From Thermoanaerobaculia bacterium (GTDB lineage: Bacteria; Acidobacteriota; Thermoanaerobaculia; Thermoanaerobaculales; Sulfomarinibacteraceae), in the NCBI GenBank assembly GCA_027061805.1, contig JAMOWA010000059.1, positions 124,001 to 188,000 on the forward strand: a stretch of 64,000 nucleotides of DNA, in the 5' to 3' direction. This document shows positions 52,007 through 59,535 of this stretch, piece by piece. The notes under the pieces are model-generated. The model made no database searches and was not told the origin of the DNA. It worked only from the letters and a program-made list of their open reading frames with translations. The translations under genes were made by a program, and so were the position numbers. Every line of letters starts with the position of its first letter. The stretch's first letter is position 1.

Positions 52007-52630
52007 ATGGAGCAGGCGGGCGCCCCCCTGACCCCGAGGCAGCGGGAGGTGCTGGACTTCATCCAGCGCCACCTGGCGGAGCACGGGGTGGCTCCCACCC
52101 TGCGGGAGATCGCGGAGGCCTTCGGGTTCGCGAGCACCGCCTCGGCCCAGAAGCACGTGCTCGAGCTCGAGCGCAAGGGGTGGCTCCTGCGCCACAGGCA
52201 CCGTACGCGGGGCCTGGTCCCCGTTGAGACGCCGGCCCGGGGCGGCGCGGCGGTGGAGCTGCCGCTGCTGGGCCTCGTGGCGGCGGGGGAGCCCATCGAG
52301 TCGCTCGATAGCCCGCACCGTGTGACGGTGCCCCGGGAGCTCGTGGGGCCCGGGTCCCACTACGTCCTGAGGGTCCGGGGCGACTCCATGGTGGAGGACG
52401 GGGTGTTCGACGGGGACCTGGTGGTGGTGCAGGCCCGGCGGGAGGCCGCCACGGGAGAGATGGTGGTGGCGCTCGTGGACGGCGAGGTGACGCTCAAGAG
52501 GTTTCACCCCGAGGGAGACGGCACGGTGAGGTTGCAGCCGGCCAACCCTGCCATGGCACCGCTCAGGTATCCGGCGGCGCGGGTGGAGGTGCAGGGGATC
52601 GTGGTGGGGCTCATGCGGCGTTACACCTGA
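52007..52630 (+). CDS. lexA: LexA repressor
   Basis: A 207-residue SOS repressor. The winged helix (about 1-70) has LTPRQREVLDFIQRHLAEHG and REIAEAFGFASTASAQKHVLEL. The S24 peptidase domain has the cleavage site Ala93-Gly94 (LVAAGEP), Ser127 in RGDSMVEDG and Lys164 in VTLKRF, so self-cleavage should work. No ribosome site precedes the ATG, which fits the very close promoter. The stop codon lies within a 6-base repeat bordering the downstream inverted-repeat element. Confidence 0.95.
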   Translation: MEQAGAPLTPRQREVLDFIQRHLAEHGVAPTLREIAEAFGFASTASAQKHVLELERKGWLLRHRHRTRGLVPVETPARGGAAVELPLLGLVAAGEPIESLDSPHRVTVPRELVGPGSHYVLRVRGDSMVEDGVFDGDLVVVQARREAATGEMVVALVDGEVTLKRFHPEGDGTVRLQPANPAMAPLRYPAARVEVQGIVVGLMRRYT

Positions 52631-52631
52631 G

Positions 52632-52802
52632 CCTGTTGCAAAAGTCCCGGATCACGGAAGATTCCGGCGGCATCGGCCCCAACCCACCCGGGAGAATGAA
52701 CCACGGATTTATTGGATCAAGAAGAAGATAGAAAAATTCTGGATGTACGTTCGATTTCAAGCCAGGCCGAAAGGCATGACCCTCAGAGAGTTTTGCAAGC
52801 GG
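52632..52802. mobile_element. possible MITE or IS remnant between lexA and cutA
   Basis: A 171-base segment bounded by imperfect inverted repeats: CCTGTTGCAAAAGTCCC on the left and, on the opposite strand, CCGCTTGCAAAACTCTC on the right (13 of 17 match). ACCTGA occurs just outside each end (52625-52630 and 52806-52811), as a target duplication would. The right half is far richer in A and T than the surrounding genes. No transposase gene is inside. TGTTGCAAAA-type ends are common among insertion sequences. A chance arrangement cannot be excluded. Confidence 0.45.
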
Positions 52803-52814
52803 CTAACCTGACCC

Positions 52815-52843
52815 TTGACGCGGGGTTTCACCTGGGCTAGCTT
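52815..52843 (+). promoter_or_regulatory. cutA promoter
   Basis: TTGACG, a 17-base spacer and TAGCTT, six bases before the cutA ATG. The predicted start point is the A of ATG, as for lexA. Confidence 0.6.
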
Positions 52844-52849
52844 CGGGGT

Positions 52850-53209
52850 ATGCCGCTGGATCCCATCTCCGTCGTGATCACCTCGGTAGGAACCGAACAG
52901 CAGGCCGTGGAGATCTCCGAGGAGCTCGTGGCCCGTCGGCTCGCGACCTGCGTGAACATCCTGCCCTGTCATCGTTCCATCTACAGGTGGAAGGGCAAGG
53001 TGTGCGAGGACACCGAGTACCTGCTGATGATCAAGGCCCCCGCGGACAGGTTCGACGGGATTGCCGCGACCATCCGCGAGCTCCACTCCTACGAGCTTCC
53101 CGAGATCATGGCCCTTCCCGTGGAGCGGGCCGAGGCCGCCTTCCACGAGTGGGTGATCCGCATGGTGTCCGCGACGGACGACGACGGGCCGCCGGAGGAC
53201 GCACCCTGA
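52850..53209 (+). CDS. cutA: divalent-cation tolerance protein CutA
   Basis: A 119-residue trimeric PII-like protein. Typical segments are TSVGTEQQAVEISEELV, RLATCVNILPCHRSIYRWKG, and ELHSYELPEIMALPVE. The family was linked to copper tolerance and has a broad, unsettled role. The ATG follows the promoter so closely that no ribosome site exists. It converges with the cyclophilin gene across a 115-base gap in which I see no feature. Confidence 0.93.
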   Translation: MPLDPISVVITSVGTEQQAVEISEELVARRLATCVNILPCHRSIYRWKGKVCEDTEYLLMIKAPADRFDGIAATIRELHSYELPEIMALPVERAEAAFHEWVIRMVSATDDDGPPEDAP

Positions 53210-53324
53210 CGGCCGGATCACCGTCTTCACGCGGCTCCGTACGGCTGCGGGCGGAAGCCCCACGGAATTCGAATCCCCCGGGTCGTGCCCACCCCCTGCG
53301 GTGTGCCGCCGCTCCCGATGGTGC

Positions 53325-53954
53325 CTATCCGTCCTCCAGGACCGTGGCCCTCAGGATCACCACCGGCTCCACCGGGACGTCCCTGAAGGGCATGGCCTTC
53401 CCGCTGCGGGGATCGGTGACCCTGCGGACGCCGGTGGGAACCTCGGCGATCGCATCCACCACGTCCATGCCCTCCACCACCCGCCCGAAGACGCAGTAGC
53501 CGTACCCCGAGGGGGAATCGTCCTTGTGGTCGAGGTACGGGTTGTCCACGAGGTTGATGAAGAACTGGGCCGTGGCCGAATCCACCGTGCTGGTCCGGGC
53601 CATGGCCACGGTGCCCCGCAGGTTCTTCAGGCCGTTGGCCGCCTCGTTCCGGATGGGCTTTCCCGTGGGCCTCTGCTCCATGGAGGGGGTGAACCCGCCC
53701 CCCTGGATCATGAAACGGGGGATCACCCTGTGGAAGATGGTGCCGTCGTAGTGCCCCTTCCTCACGTAGTCCAGGAAGTTCTCGACGGTCTTCGGTGCCG
53801 CCTCGGCGTCGAGCTCGAGGACGATGGTCCCCCTGGAGGTCTCCAGCTTCACTCTCGGTCCATTCTGGGCCATGACCTTGTCCCTCCCCTGGGCGGAAGC
53901 GCTGAGGGTGACCGCCAGGGCAACGGTGCAGGCCAGCAGCAGTCTCGTCTTCAT
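53325..53954 (-). CDS. ppiA: exported cyclophilin-type peptidyl-prolyl isomerase
   Basis: A 209-residue cyclophilin with a Sec signal peptide (MKTRLLLACTVALAVTLSAS, cleavage near SAQ), so it should act in the periplasm on folding envelope proteins. Catalytic segments are FHRVIPRFMIQGGG with the key Arg, AQFFINLVDNPYLD, and CVFGRVVEGMDVVDAI. GGAGGATGCG precedes the ATG. A C-terminal extension (VTDPRSGKAMPFRDVPVEPV) replaces the shorter loop of E. coli PpiA, as in several phyla. It diverges from the RsbW-like gene. Confidence 0.93.
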   Translation of the reverse strand: MKTRLLLACTVALAVTLSASAQGRDKVMAQNGPRVKLETSRGTIVLELDAEAAPKTVENFLDYVRKGHYDGTIFHRVIPRFMIQGGGFTPSMEQRPTGKPIRNEAANGLKNLRGTVAMARTSTVDSATAQFFINLVDNPYLDHKDDSPSGYGYCVFGRVVEGMDVVDAIAEVPTGVRRVTDPRSGKAMPFRDVPVEPVVILRATVLEDG

Positions 53955-54002
53955 CGCATCCTCCGGTTGTTCGCGGCCGGCTCGGGCCGACGTGCCGGCT
54001 GC

Positions 54003-54008
54003 TATAAT
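54003..54008 (+). promoter_or_regulatory. perfect -10 hexamer in a divergent gap
   Basis: TATAAT, the only perfect consensus -10 noted here, ten bases before the ATG of the RsbW-like gene. Read on the other strand the same bases give TATTAT, suitably placed for the divergent cyclophilin gene. No matching -35 is evident on either side. Confidence 0.45.
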
Positions 54009-54018
54009 ACCTCCGCCC

Positions 54019-54471
54019 ATGGAATCCGAATGCCCACGCACCGCCGCCCTGGACCTTTCCAGCAGCTTCCAGAACATCGAGGTGGCGGAGAGGGTCCTCG
54101 TCGACCTGTGCAACGGTTCCTGCTGCGGTCAGGACGATCTGGACCGTGTTCTCAGCGCCCTCCGCGAGGGCCTGGCCAACGCCATCCGGCACGGGAATCG
54201 TCTCGTGGAGGAGCGGCGGATCCGGCTGGAGATCGAGGTCACCGGAACGGTCGTGCGGCTGAGGATCACCGACGAGGGGGAGGGTTTCGATCCCGGAACC
54301 GTGCCCGACCCGACTGCGCCCGAGAACTTGCTGCGCCCCAGTGGACGCGGTATCTTCTTCATGAAACAACTGATGGACCGCGTGGAGTTCTCCTCCGCGC
54401 CGGGGGGTGGGACGTGTGTCACCCTGGAGTGCCACATCGGACAACACGACGGGAGTACCCATGAAGAGTGA
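54019..54471 (+). CDS. RsbW/SpoIIAB-like anti-sigma regulatory kinase
   Basis: A 150-residue GHKL ATPase of the HATPase_c_2 type. It has the N box EGLANAIRHGN, G1 DEGEGFDPG and G2 GRGIFFMKQLMD. Such kinases hold a sigma factor or another partner and phosphorylate a Ser on a STAS antagonist. The next gene, overlapping by 11 bases, encodes exactly such a STAS protein. No sigma-F/B-type gene is adjacent, so the final target is open. No ribosome site is visible; a TATAAT lies ten bases upstream. Confidence 0.9.
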   Translation: MESECPRTAALDLSSSFQNIEVAERVLVDLCNGSCCGQDDLDRVLSALREGLANAIRHGNRLVEERRIRLEIEVTGTVVRLRITDEGEGFDPGTVPDPTAPENLLRPSGRGIFFMKQLMDRVEFSSAPGGGTCVTLECHIGQHDGSTHEE

Positions 54472-54799
54472 GATCAAGGATATCGGGGACGTTCGGATCA
54501 TCCGGCTCGCGGGGAAGATCACCATCGGAGCGGGCGACGTGCACATGCGGGAGCTCGTGGACAGGGCCCTGGCCGAGGGGAAGAAGAAGATCCTGCTCGA
54601 CCTGGAAGACGTGAGCACCATCGACTCCTCCGGCATCGGCGAGATGGTGTCGTGCTACACCACCGTGGCCAGGAACGGCGGCCAGCTCAAGCTCCTCCGG
54701 CTCTCCCCGAAGATCAACGACATCCTCCAGGTGACCCAGCTGATCACCGTGTTCGACGTCTTCGACGACCAGCAGGAGGCCATCGCGTCCTTCTCGTGA
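54461..54799 (+). CDS. STAS-domain anti-sigma factor antagonist
   Basis: A 112-residue single STAS domain. The conserved phosphoacceptor segment is DVSTIDSSGIGEMVS, following a typical first strand (VRIIRLAGKITIGAGD). It would be phosphorylated by the overlapping upstream kinase and, when dephosphorylated, release that kinase's partner. A phosphatase for the third role is not seen nearby. ATG chosen for GGGAG upstream. Confidence 0.92.
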   Translation: MKSEIKDIGDVRIIRLAGKITIGAGDVHMRELVDRALAEGKKKILLDLEDVSTIDSSGIGEMVSCYTTVARNGGQLKLLRLSPKINDILQVTQLITVFDVFDDQQEAIASFS

Positions 54800-54860
54800 T
54801 CCGGAACGCCGCCGGGGGATCGTCGGTGTCCCGGGGCCGGACCCGAGGGGTGACTCGGCC

Positions 54861-55727
54861 ATGAAGCAGGTCTTCGAGAGCCTCCGCCGGGCCATCGACA
54901 GCGAACTGAGGGTTCTGTTCGGAGGGGACGGCCCCGAGGGGGGGAGGCTCGCCCGGGCAACCCGGGAGGCGGTGCTGTCCCCGGGCAAGCGGGTCCGGCC
55001 CATCCTCATGCTGCTGGTGGGCCGCCTGCTGGCGGTGCCCCCCGGGCGCCTTCTGCGTCTCGGGACGGTGGTGGAGATGGTCCACGCGGCCTCGCTGGTG
55101 CTGGACGACCTGCCCTCCATGGACGATGCGGACATCCGGCGGGGACGCCCCGCCCTCCACCGGGTCCACGGTGAGGCCGTGGCCATCCTCGCCGCGTTCG
55201 ACCTGCTGAGCCGCGCCCACGGCGAGCTTCCCGGGGCCCTCGCGCTGGCGAAGGTGGCCCGGCGCCGGTGGGCGTTGATCCAGGAGGAGCTGGCTGCCGT
55301 GGTGGGGGAGCTCTGCCGGGGCCAGGATCTGGACCTGGCCGGGGAGGCCGCGTCCGTGGAGGACCTGGAGGAGGTCCACGCGGCGAAGACCGGGGCCCTC
55401 TTCGTCCTGGCGGCGCGCTGGGGAGCCTACGCGGGCAACCCCTCGGCCGCCGAACAGGCGGCCGTGGAGGGCTTCGCCCGGAACCTCGGTCTGGCCTTCC
55501 AGGTTGTGGACGACGTGCTGGACGCCACGGGTGACGCGGGAACCATGGGGAAACCGACGGGCCAGGACGAGGGCCGGACCACCTTCGTGGACCTCCTGGG
55601 GGTGGAGGGCGCACGCCGCCTCGCGGCCGAGCTGGGTGCCACGGCCGTGACCGAGCTGGAGCTCTTCGGGGAGCGGGGGACCGAGCTGCGGGCCCTGGCC
55701 GGGGAGGTGGTGGCCCGTGCCTCCTGA
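54861..55727 (+). CDS. ispA: polyprenyl diphosphate synthase (farnesyl/geranylgeranyl type)
   Basis: A 288-residue all-helical prenyltransferase that condenses isopentenyl diphosphate with allylic diphosphates. The first Asp-rich motif is DDLPSMDDADIRRGRP and the second is VVDDVLDATGD; GKRVRPIL binds diphosphate. Length and the four residues between the first Asp pairs fit the IspA group, but chain length (C15 or C20) cannot be fixed. The 3' end overlaps the next gene by 11 bases. Confidence 0.88.
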   Translation: MKQVFESLRRAIDSELRVLFGGDGPEGGRLARATREAVLSPGKRVRPILMLLVGRLLAVPPGRLLRLGTVVEMVHAASLVLDDLPSMDDADIRRGRPALHRVHGEAVAILAAFDLLSRAHGELPGALALAKVARRRWALIQEELAAVVGELCRGQDLDLAGEAASVEDLEEVHAAKTGALFVLAARWGAYAGNPSAAEQAAVEGFARNLGLAFQVVDDVLDATGDAGTMGKPTGQDEGRTTFVDLLGVEGARRLAAELGATAVTELELFGERGTELRALAGEVVARAS

Positions 55728-57390
55728 GGAGCGCCCGGCCCGGGAGACCTGGGAGGAGACGGTGGCGATCCTCCGCCGCCGGGGGTACCTCGGCGGCCGC
55801 ACCGGATGCCCACCACGACACGCCGTGGCCGGGGCGTGGGCCCTCGTGGCGGCCGGGCTTGTCACGCTGGCCGTCGGGGTGTCGGTGGGGGCCACGGTGC
55901 CGTGGCGCCCCGTGTCGCTGGCGGCCACGCTGGTGCTGCTCCTTCCCCTGGTGCTCGTGGCCCTGGGGGCCGTCTGGTGCGTCGTGCGGCTGGCGGAGCT
56001 CCTCAACCGCCGGGGCGTGGGAGCGGGTGCCGTGGCGGCCGGCGGCGCCGTGGTGGCGGTGGTGGGAGCCGTGGCGGCGGCCGTGGTGGCGGGAACGCCG
56101 TGGGTCCCGGATGCCTCACCGCGCTTCGTGGCGGCGGCGGCCCTGGGGGTGGTGGGCGCGGCCCTTCTGCTCCGCGGCGTGGCGCGGGCCATCGTGCTCC
56201 GCGTTCTCCGTTCGAGCCCGGTCGCCCCCGTGGGCTTTCCGGGCCTGTGGAGGGTGACGGTGGCCACCGTGGTGGCGGTGGCCCTCGTGGCGGTGGCGGC
56301 GGCCGTGGTGGGGCGCGGTGACCACGAGGGGGAGGAGGGAGCGCCGCCCCTCCGGGTGCGGGCCCCCGCGGGACGGCTGGCCGTGGTGGCGGTGGACGGG
56401 GCTGCACGCGAGGAGGTGCTCCTGGCCGGGGAGCGGTTTCCCGCCCTGCGGAGCGTGACCTCCTGGAGGTGGGCGCCGCTTGCAGAGCCCTCCCCCTCGG
56501 CGTCGCTCCCCGTCCGCTGGATCACCCTCGCCACGGGTGCCCCGCCCGCGCGCCACGGGGTGGCCACGCTCCGCCAGGTCCGGGTGATGCCGCTGGACAC
56601 CGTGCTCCTGCTCCCGCCGGTGCTCCGGGAGACCCTGGTGGGCCTCTGGGGTCCCCCGGGGGTGGTGGAGGAGGAGACGGTGCCGGCGGCGCACCGGCGC
56701 GTCCCCACCGTGTGGGAGATGGCCTCGAGGGCCGGCGTGGCGGTCCGGGTGCTGGGCTGGTGGGGCAGCTTCCCCCCCCGGCGTGTCCGTGGGGTGGTGG
56801 CCTCGGAACGGTGGCTGCTCACGGGCGAGGCCGGACCGAGGACGGTCTTCCCCCCGGACGCCCGGCTGGGGAACGTGGCGGGGCATGATCCGCTGGACAT
56901 GGACCGCCGGACGGTGGCCGCTCTGGAGGTGGATCCCCTGGACGACGTCTCGCTGGTGATGGCCTACTTCCCCGGCTGGTGGCTGGAGGAGCGGGACGGC
57001 ATGAGGCCTCCACTGGTGCTGGCGCGGGCCATGGAGCCCCACCTGGACCTCCTGGCCGGGGCCGTGGAACGGCTCGTGGAGGCGGGCTTCCCCGTCTGCC
57101 TGGTGGGCCTGGAGCCGGGGGATGGGGGGTGGGTGGCGTGGTCGGTCCCCGGTCCCCCCGCGGCGCCCGTGGGCCCCCCGGAGCTCGTGAACACCTGGCT
57201 CGACGCCCTCGGCCTGCCCCCCTCGGCAGGGGTGGATGGGGGGGTCCGGAGGGACCTCTCGGGCGTGGAGGGGCCGCCGCCTGCGGAGGCCCTGGCCTAC
57301 GGTCCCCCACCGCCCCTGGCCTCGGCCGCCCCATCCGGCGAGGGCGCGGCCCAGCTGGAGCTGCTCAGGTCCCTCGGCTACCTCCAGTAG
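55717..57390 (+). CDS. membrane-anchored alkaline-phosphatase-superfamily protein, apparently degenerate
   Basis: A 557-residue protein with about five or six N-terminal hydrophobic segments (to about residue 205) and a COG3379-like outer domain. Landmarks are LAVVAVDGAAREE, WITLATGAPPARHGV, VPTVWEMASRAGVAVRVLGWWGSFPPRRVRGVVASERW and the C-terminal QLELLRSLGYL. The DG of the first metal strand is kept, but the SDHG strand expected in the second half reads LVGLEPGD, so the metal site looks broken. It is similar in plan to the 528-residue protein at 19142-20728. The GTG start overlaps the prenyltransferase gene, suggesting a lipid-linked role, which is inference only. Confidence 0.75.
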   Translation: MPPEERPARETWEETVAILRRRGYLGGRTGCPPRHAVAGAWALVAAGLVTLAVGVSVGATVPWRPVSLAATLVLLLPLVLVALGAVWCVVRLAELLNRRGVGAGAVAAGGAVVAVVGAVAAAVVAGTPWVPDASPRFVAAAALGVVGAALLLRGVARAIVLRVLRSSPVAPVGFPGLWRVTVATVVAVALVAVAAAVVGRGDHEGEEGAPPLRVRAPAGRLAVVAVDGAAREEVLLAGERFPALRSVTSWRWAPLAEPSPSASLPVRWITLATGAPPARHGVATLRQVRVMPLDTVLLLPPVLRETLVGLWGPPGVVEEETVPAAHRRVPTVWEMASRAGVAVRVLGWWGSFPPRRVRGVVASERWLLTGEAGPRTVFPPDARLGNVAGHDPLDMDRRTVAALEVDPLDDVSLVMAYFPGWWLEERDGMRPPLVLARAMEPHLDLLAGAVERLVEAGFPVCLVGLEPGDGGWVAWSVPGPPAAPVGPPELVNTWLDALGLPPSAGVDGGVRRDLSGVEGPPPAEALAYGPPPPLASAAPSGEGAAQLELLRSLGYLQ

Positions 57391-57411
57391 GCCACGGTCG
57401 CAGTGCCCGGT

Positions 57412-58311
57412 CTACCACTCCCCCGGTGCGGGCGGGACGGGGACGAGGATGAGCTCGCCGTCGTGGGTGCCCGGCGGGAGGCCCCGGACCTCGAGCCCCA
57501 CGAGGTGACCCCCCAGGTCTGCGAGCGTCCGCGTCGCGTCCACCCCGGCGGTCGTGCGCGGTGCGAGGGCAACGATCCGGCCCCCTTCGTCGACCTCCAC
57601 CCGGACCGGTATGGGTGCCCCGGTACGCTCCTCCACGCCGGGAAGCGTGAAGGACACCGTCCGGCCCGCCACCACCAGCTCCATCCGCGTCGCGGTCTTC
57701 CGGAAGGCGCGGACCGGCGTTCGCGCCGCCCCGGCAGGCCTCTGTGCGCCGGCCTCCGGCAGCCGGGGAACCGGGGTCGCGGCCTCCCCGGGCGGCCGGG
57801 GAAGAGGCCCAACGGGCTGGAGCGCCTCGGGCTCGGGGAGAGGGGGGGGCGAGGGGGGGGTGGCCATCAGGTGCTCCACGGCCCCCACCAGCTCCCGATC
57901 GGCCATGTGGACGGGCCCGTTGGACGGGGCTGCGGCAGGGGCCGGAGAGGCCGCTGGTGGCGTGGGTGCGCTGGCCACCGTGGCCGGTGACGGGACCTCG
58001 CGACGGGCCAGCTGGACCATGACACCGACCCCGATCACCAGCACCGCCGCCGTGGCCAGGAGACGAAGAACCGGCGGGGATGGCCGCTGTGGAGGTCCCA
58101 TGCGGAGTGGGTCGGTGAGACGGTCGAGCCCGGCCGGGGCGGATTCCTCCGCCGTGCTCCGGAGGAGCCGGCGGACGGCCCGGAGGCCGTCGAGCTCGTG
58201 ACGGAGCTCCGGGTCGTGGTCGAGCCGGTCCTCCAGCTCCCGGGTGGCGGCCTCGTCCAGGTCGCCGTCAAGGTACCGGCTGAGCCATTCGGTGGGGTCG
58301 TGCGGGATCAT
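57412..58311 (-). CDS. probable anti-sigma factor with membrane span
   Basis: A 299-residue protein. The N-terminal helical part (EWLSRYLDGDLDEAATRELEDRL and onward) resembles cytoplasmic anti-sigma domains but lacks the His and Cys zinc ligands. One membrane segment follows (about residues 83-101, LLATAAVLVIGVGVMV), then a long Pro and Ala-rich linker and a C-terminal beta-rich domain outside. The ATG overlaps the sigma-factor stop as ATGA. Layout and position suggest it holds that sigma factor at the membrane until an envelope signal arrives. Confidence 0.75.
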   Translation of the reverse strand: MIPHDPTEWLSRYLDGDLDEAATRELEDRLDHDPELRHELDGLRAVRRLLRSTAEESAPAGLDRLTDPLRMGPPQRPSPPVLRLLATAAVLVIGVGVMVQLARREVPSPATVASAPTPPAASPAPAAAPSNGPVHMADRELVGAVEHLMATPPSPPPLPEPEALQPVGPLPRPPGEAATPVPRLPEAGAQRPAGAARTPVRAFRKTATRMELVVAGRTVSFTLPGVEERTGAPIPVRVEVDEGGRIVALAPRTTAGVDATRTLADLGGHLVGLEVRGLPPGTHDGELILVPVPPAPGEW

Positions 58312-58883
58312 GGCTTCAGCTCCTCCCTGAGGGCGGTCCTGGCCCGGGCCAGCCGCGAGCGGACGGTTCCCACGGGTACGGAGAGCACCCGCGCGATCTC
58401 CTCGTAGCTCAGGCCCTCCCCGTCGCGGAGCCACACGACCACCCGCTGGTTCCGGGGAAGGCCGGCCAGCGCACGGTCGACCCGGTCCAGGGCCTCGCGG
58501 GCGGCGGCCCTCCGCTCGGGGCCGGGCCTGGGGTCGGCCACCTCCGCAGGGGGGCCTGTCTCGTCGCCGGCCCGCTGCCCCGCCAGGGGAAGCTCGCGGC
58601 GCTTCCGGCCCCTCCGGCTCCGCAGGTGGTTCCAGGCCACCTGGAAGACCCACGTCTCCACCTTCGCCTCCCCGCGAAACCCCGGCAGCCCCTTCCACAC
58701 GCGCAGGAAGATCTCCTGGCAGGCATCCAGGGCCTCCTCGGGGTCGCCCGTCAGGCGGCGGCAGAGCCGCCAGACGGGGTCCCGCAGCCGCACGTACACC
58801 TCGTCGAAGCTCAGGCCCACGGTACGAGTGTGCCACGGCGCGGCCGGAAGATCCCAGGGTGTGGCCGGAGGGTCCATGTCCAC
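58308..58883 (-). CDS. ECF-type RNA polymerase sigma factor
   Basis: A 191-residue sigma-70-family protein with only regions 2 and 4. Region 2 includes VYVRLRDPVWRLCRRLTGD, the DACQEIFLRVWKGL core and FRGEAKVETWVFQVAWNHLR for -10 recognition; region 4 has LPRNQRVVVWLRDGEGLSYEEIARVLSVPVGTVRSRLARAR across its helix-turn-helix. The start is uncertain: GTG here, an ATG two codons later, or a GTG giving VGLSFDEVY. It is coupled to the anti-sigma gene downstream. A self-regulated promoter is expected but not recognised. Confidence 0.88.
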   Translation of the reverse strand: MDMDPPATPWDLPAAPWHTRTVGLSFDEVYVRLRDPVWRLCRRLTGDPEEALDACQEIFLRVWKGLPGFRGEAKVETWVFQVAWNHLRSRRGRKRRELPLAGQRAGDETGPPAEVADPRPGPERRAAAREALDRVDRALAGLPRNQRVVVWLRDGEGLSYEEIARVLSVPVGTVRSRLARARTALREELKP

Positions 58884-58919
58884 ATGAGACCCCGGAGGGC
58901 GGGAAGAGTTCCGCCGGCG

Positions 58920-59324
58920 TCAGTCGAGGTCGTCGATCAGCCCCTTCACGAGCTTCTCGATCCGGCGGGCCACGGCCAGGTAGGTCTCCTCGTCCTCGCC
59001 CCAGGGGTCGGGGACGTTCCACACCACCGTGTCGGCCCCCACCAGGGAGGGGAGCCACCGGACTCCGGGCGGCCCGATGAGGCTGACCACAACGTCCACC
59101 TCGTCCAGGGGCACCTCCCCGAGCCCCCTGGGAACCAGACCCTCGCCGGAGTAGCCCAGCCGCTCCAGGACCTCCACGGTCTCGGGGGCCACCCGGCGCG
59201 TGGGGGCGAGGCCCGCCGACATCGCACGGACCCTGTCGCCCGCCATGCCCCGGACCATGGCCTCCGCCATGGGGGACCTGCAGGTGTTGCCGATACACAC
59301 GAAGAGCACGGTGGTGGTCGTCAT
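58920..59324 (-). CDS. low-molecular-weight phosphatase, probable protein-arginine phosphatase (YwlE-like)
   Basis: A 134-residue enzyme with the CX5R loop CIGNTCRS at residues 10-17 and the general-acid Asp in VPDPWGEDE. Thr14 in the loop, where tyrosine phosphatases usually have Ile, is the residue tied to phosphoarginine specificity in YwlE. Arsenate reductase is less likely, because the extra C-terminal cysteine pair is absent. Another ATG lies three codons upstream. TGCTACCAT, an extended -10, sits seven bases before the chosen ATG, so the message may be leaderless. It lies behind the sigma/anti-sigma pair's promoter region on the same strand. Confidence 0.85.
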   Translation of the reverse strand: MTTTTVLFVCIGNTCRSPMAEAMVRGMAGDRVRAMSAGLAPTRRVAPETVEVLERLGYSGEGLVPRGLGEVPLDEVDVVVSLIGPPGVRWLPSLVGADTVVWNVPDPWGEDEETYLAVARRIEKLVKGLIDDLD

Positions 59325-59350
59325 CCGCCGCATGGTAGCAGGTGGGTGGA

Positions 59351-59430
59351 GACGTGGGGGCGTCAGGACGTGGGGGCGTCAGGACGTGAGGGCGTCAGGA
59401 CGTGAGGGCGTGGAGACGTGGGAGCAGGGG
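59351..59430. repeat. 16-bp tandem repeat, about five copies
   Basis: GACGTGGGGGCGTCAG occurs twice exactly, then as GACGTGAGGGCGTCAG, GACGTGAGGGCGTGGA and GACGTGGGAGCAGGGG. Decay runs left to right. It occupies the spacer between the YwlE-like gene and tryptophanase, which holds no gene I can support. Confidence 0.85.
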
Positions 59431-59479
59431 TGCAGGGGTGCAGGGGGGGTGACGCCGAACCCGCCCCTGACCATGCTCC

Positions 59480-59535
59480 TGACCGTGACCGTGACCGTGA
59501 CCGTGACCGTGACCGTGGCCGTGGCCGTGGCCGTG
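59480..59535. repeat. hexanucleotide repeat (TGACCG then TGGCCG)
   Basis: Six TGACCG units followed by three TGGCCG units, nearly perfect. Because the unit is six bases, gains or losses would keep any reading frame. The rest of this 394-base spacer (59325-59718) shows only G-rich low-complexity DNA and a -10 element. Confidence 0.9.

Noticed and set aside
53268-53300. ATTCGAATCCCCCGGG-type sequence resembling the 3' half of a tRNA, between cutA and the cyclophilin gene.
   Set aside because: The T-stem does not pair on its 5' side and no acceptor or anticodon arm can be built upstream, so it is not a tRNA and only doubtfully a remnant.
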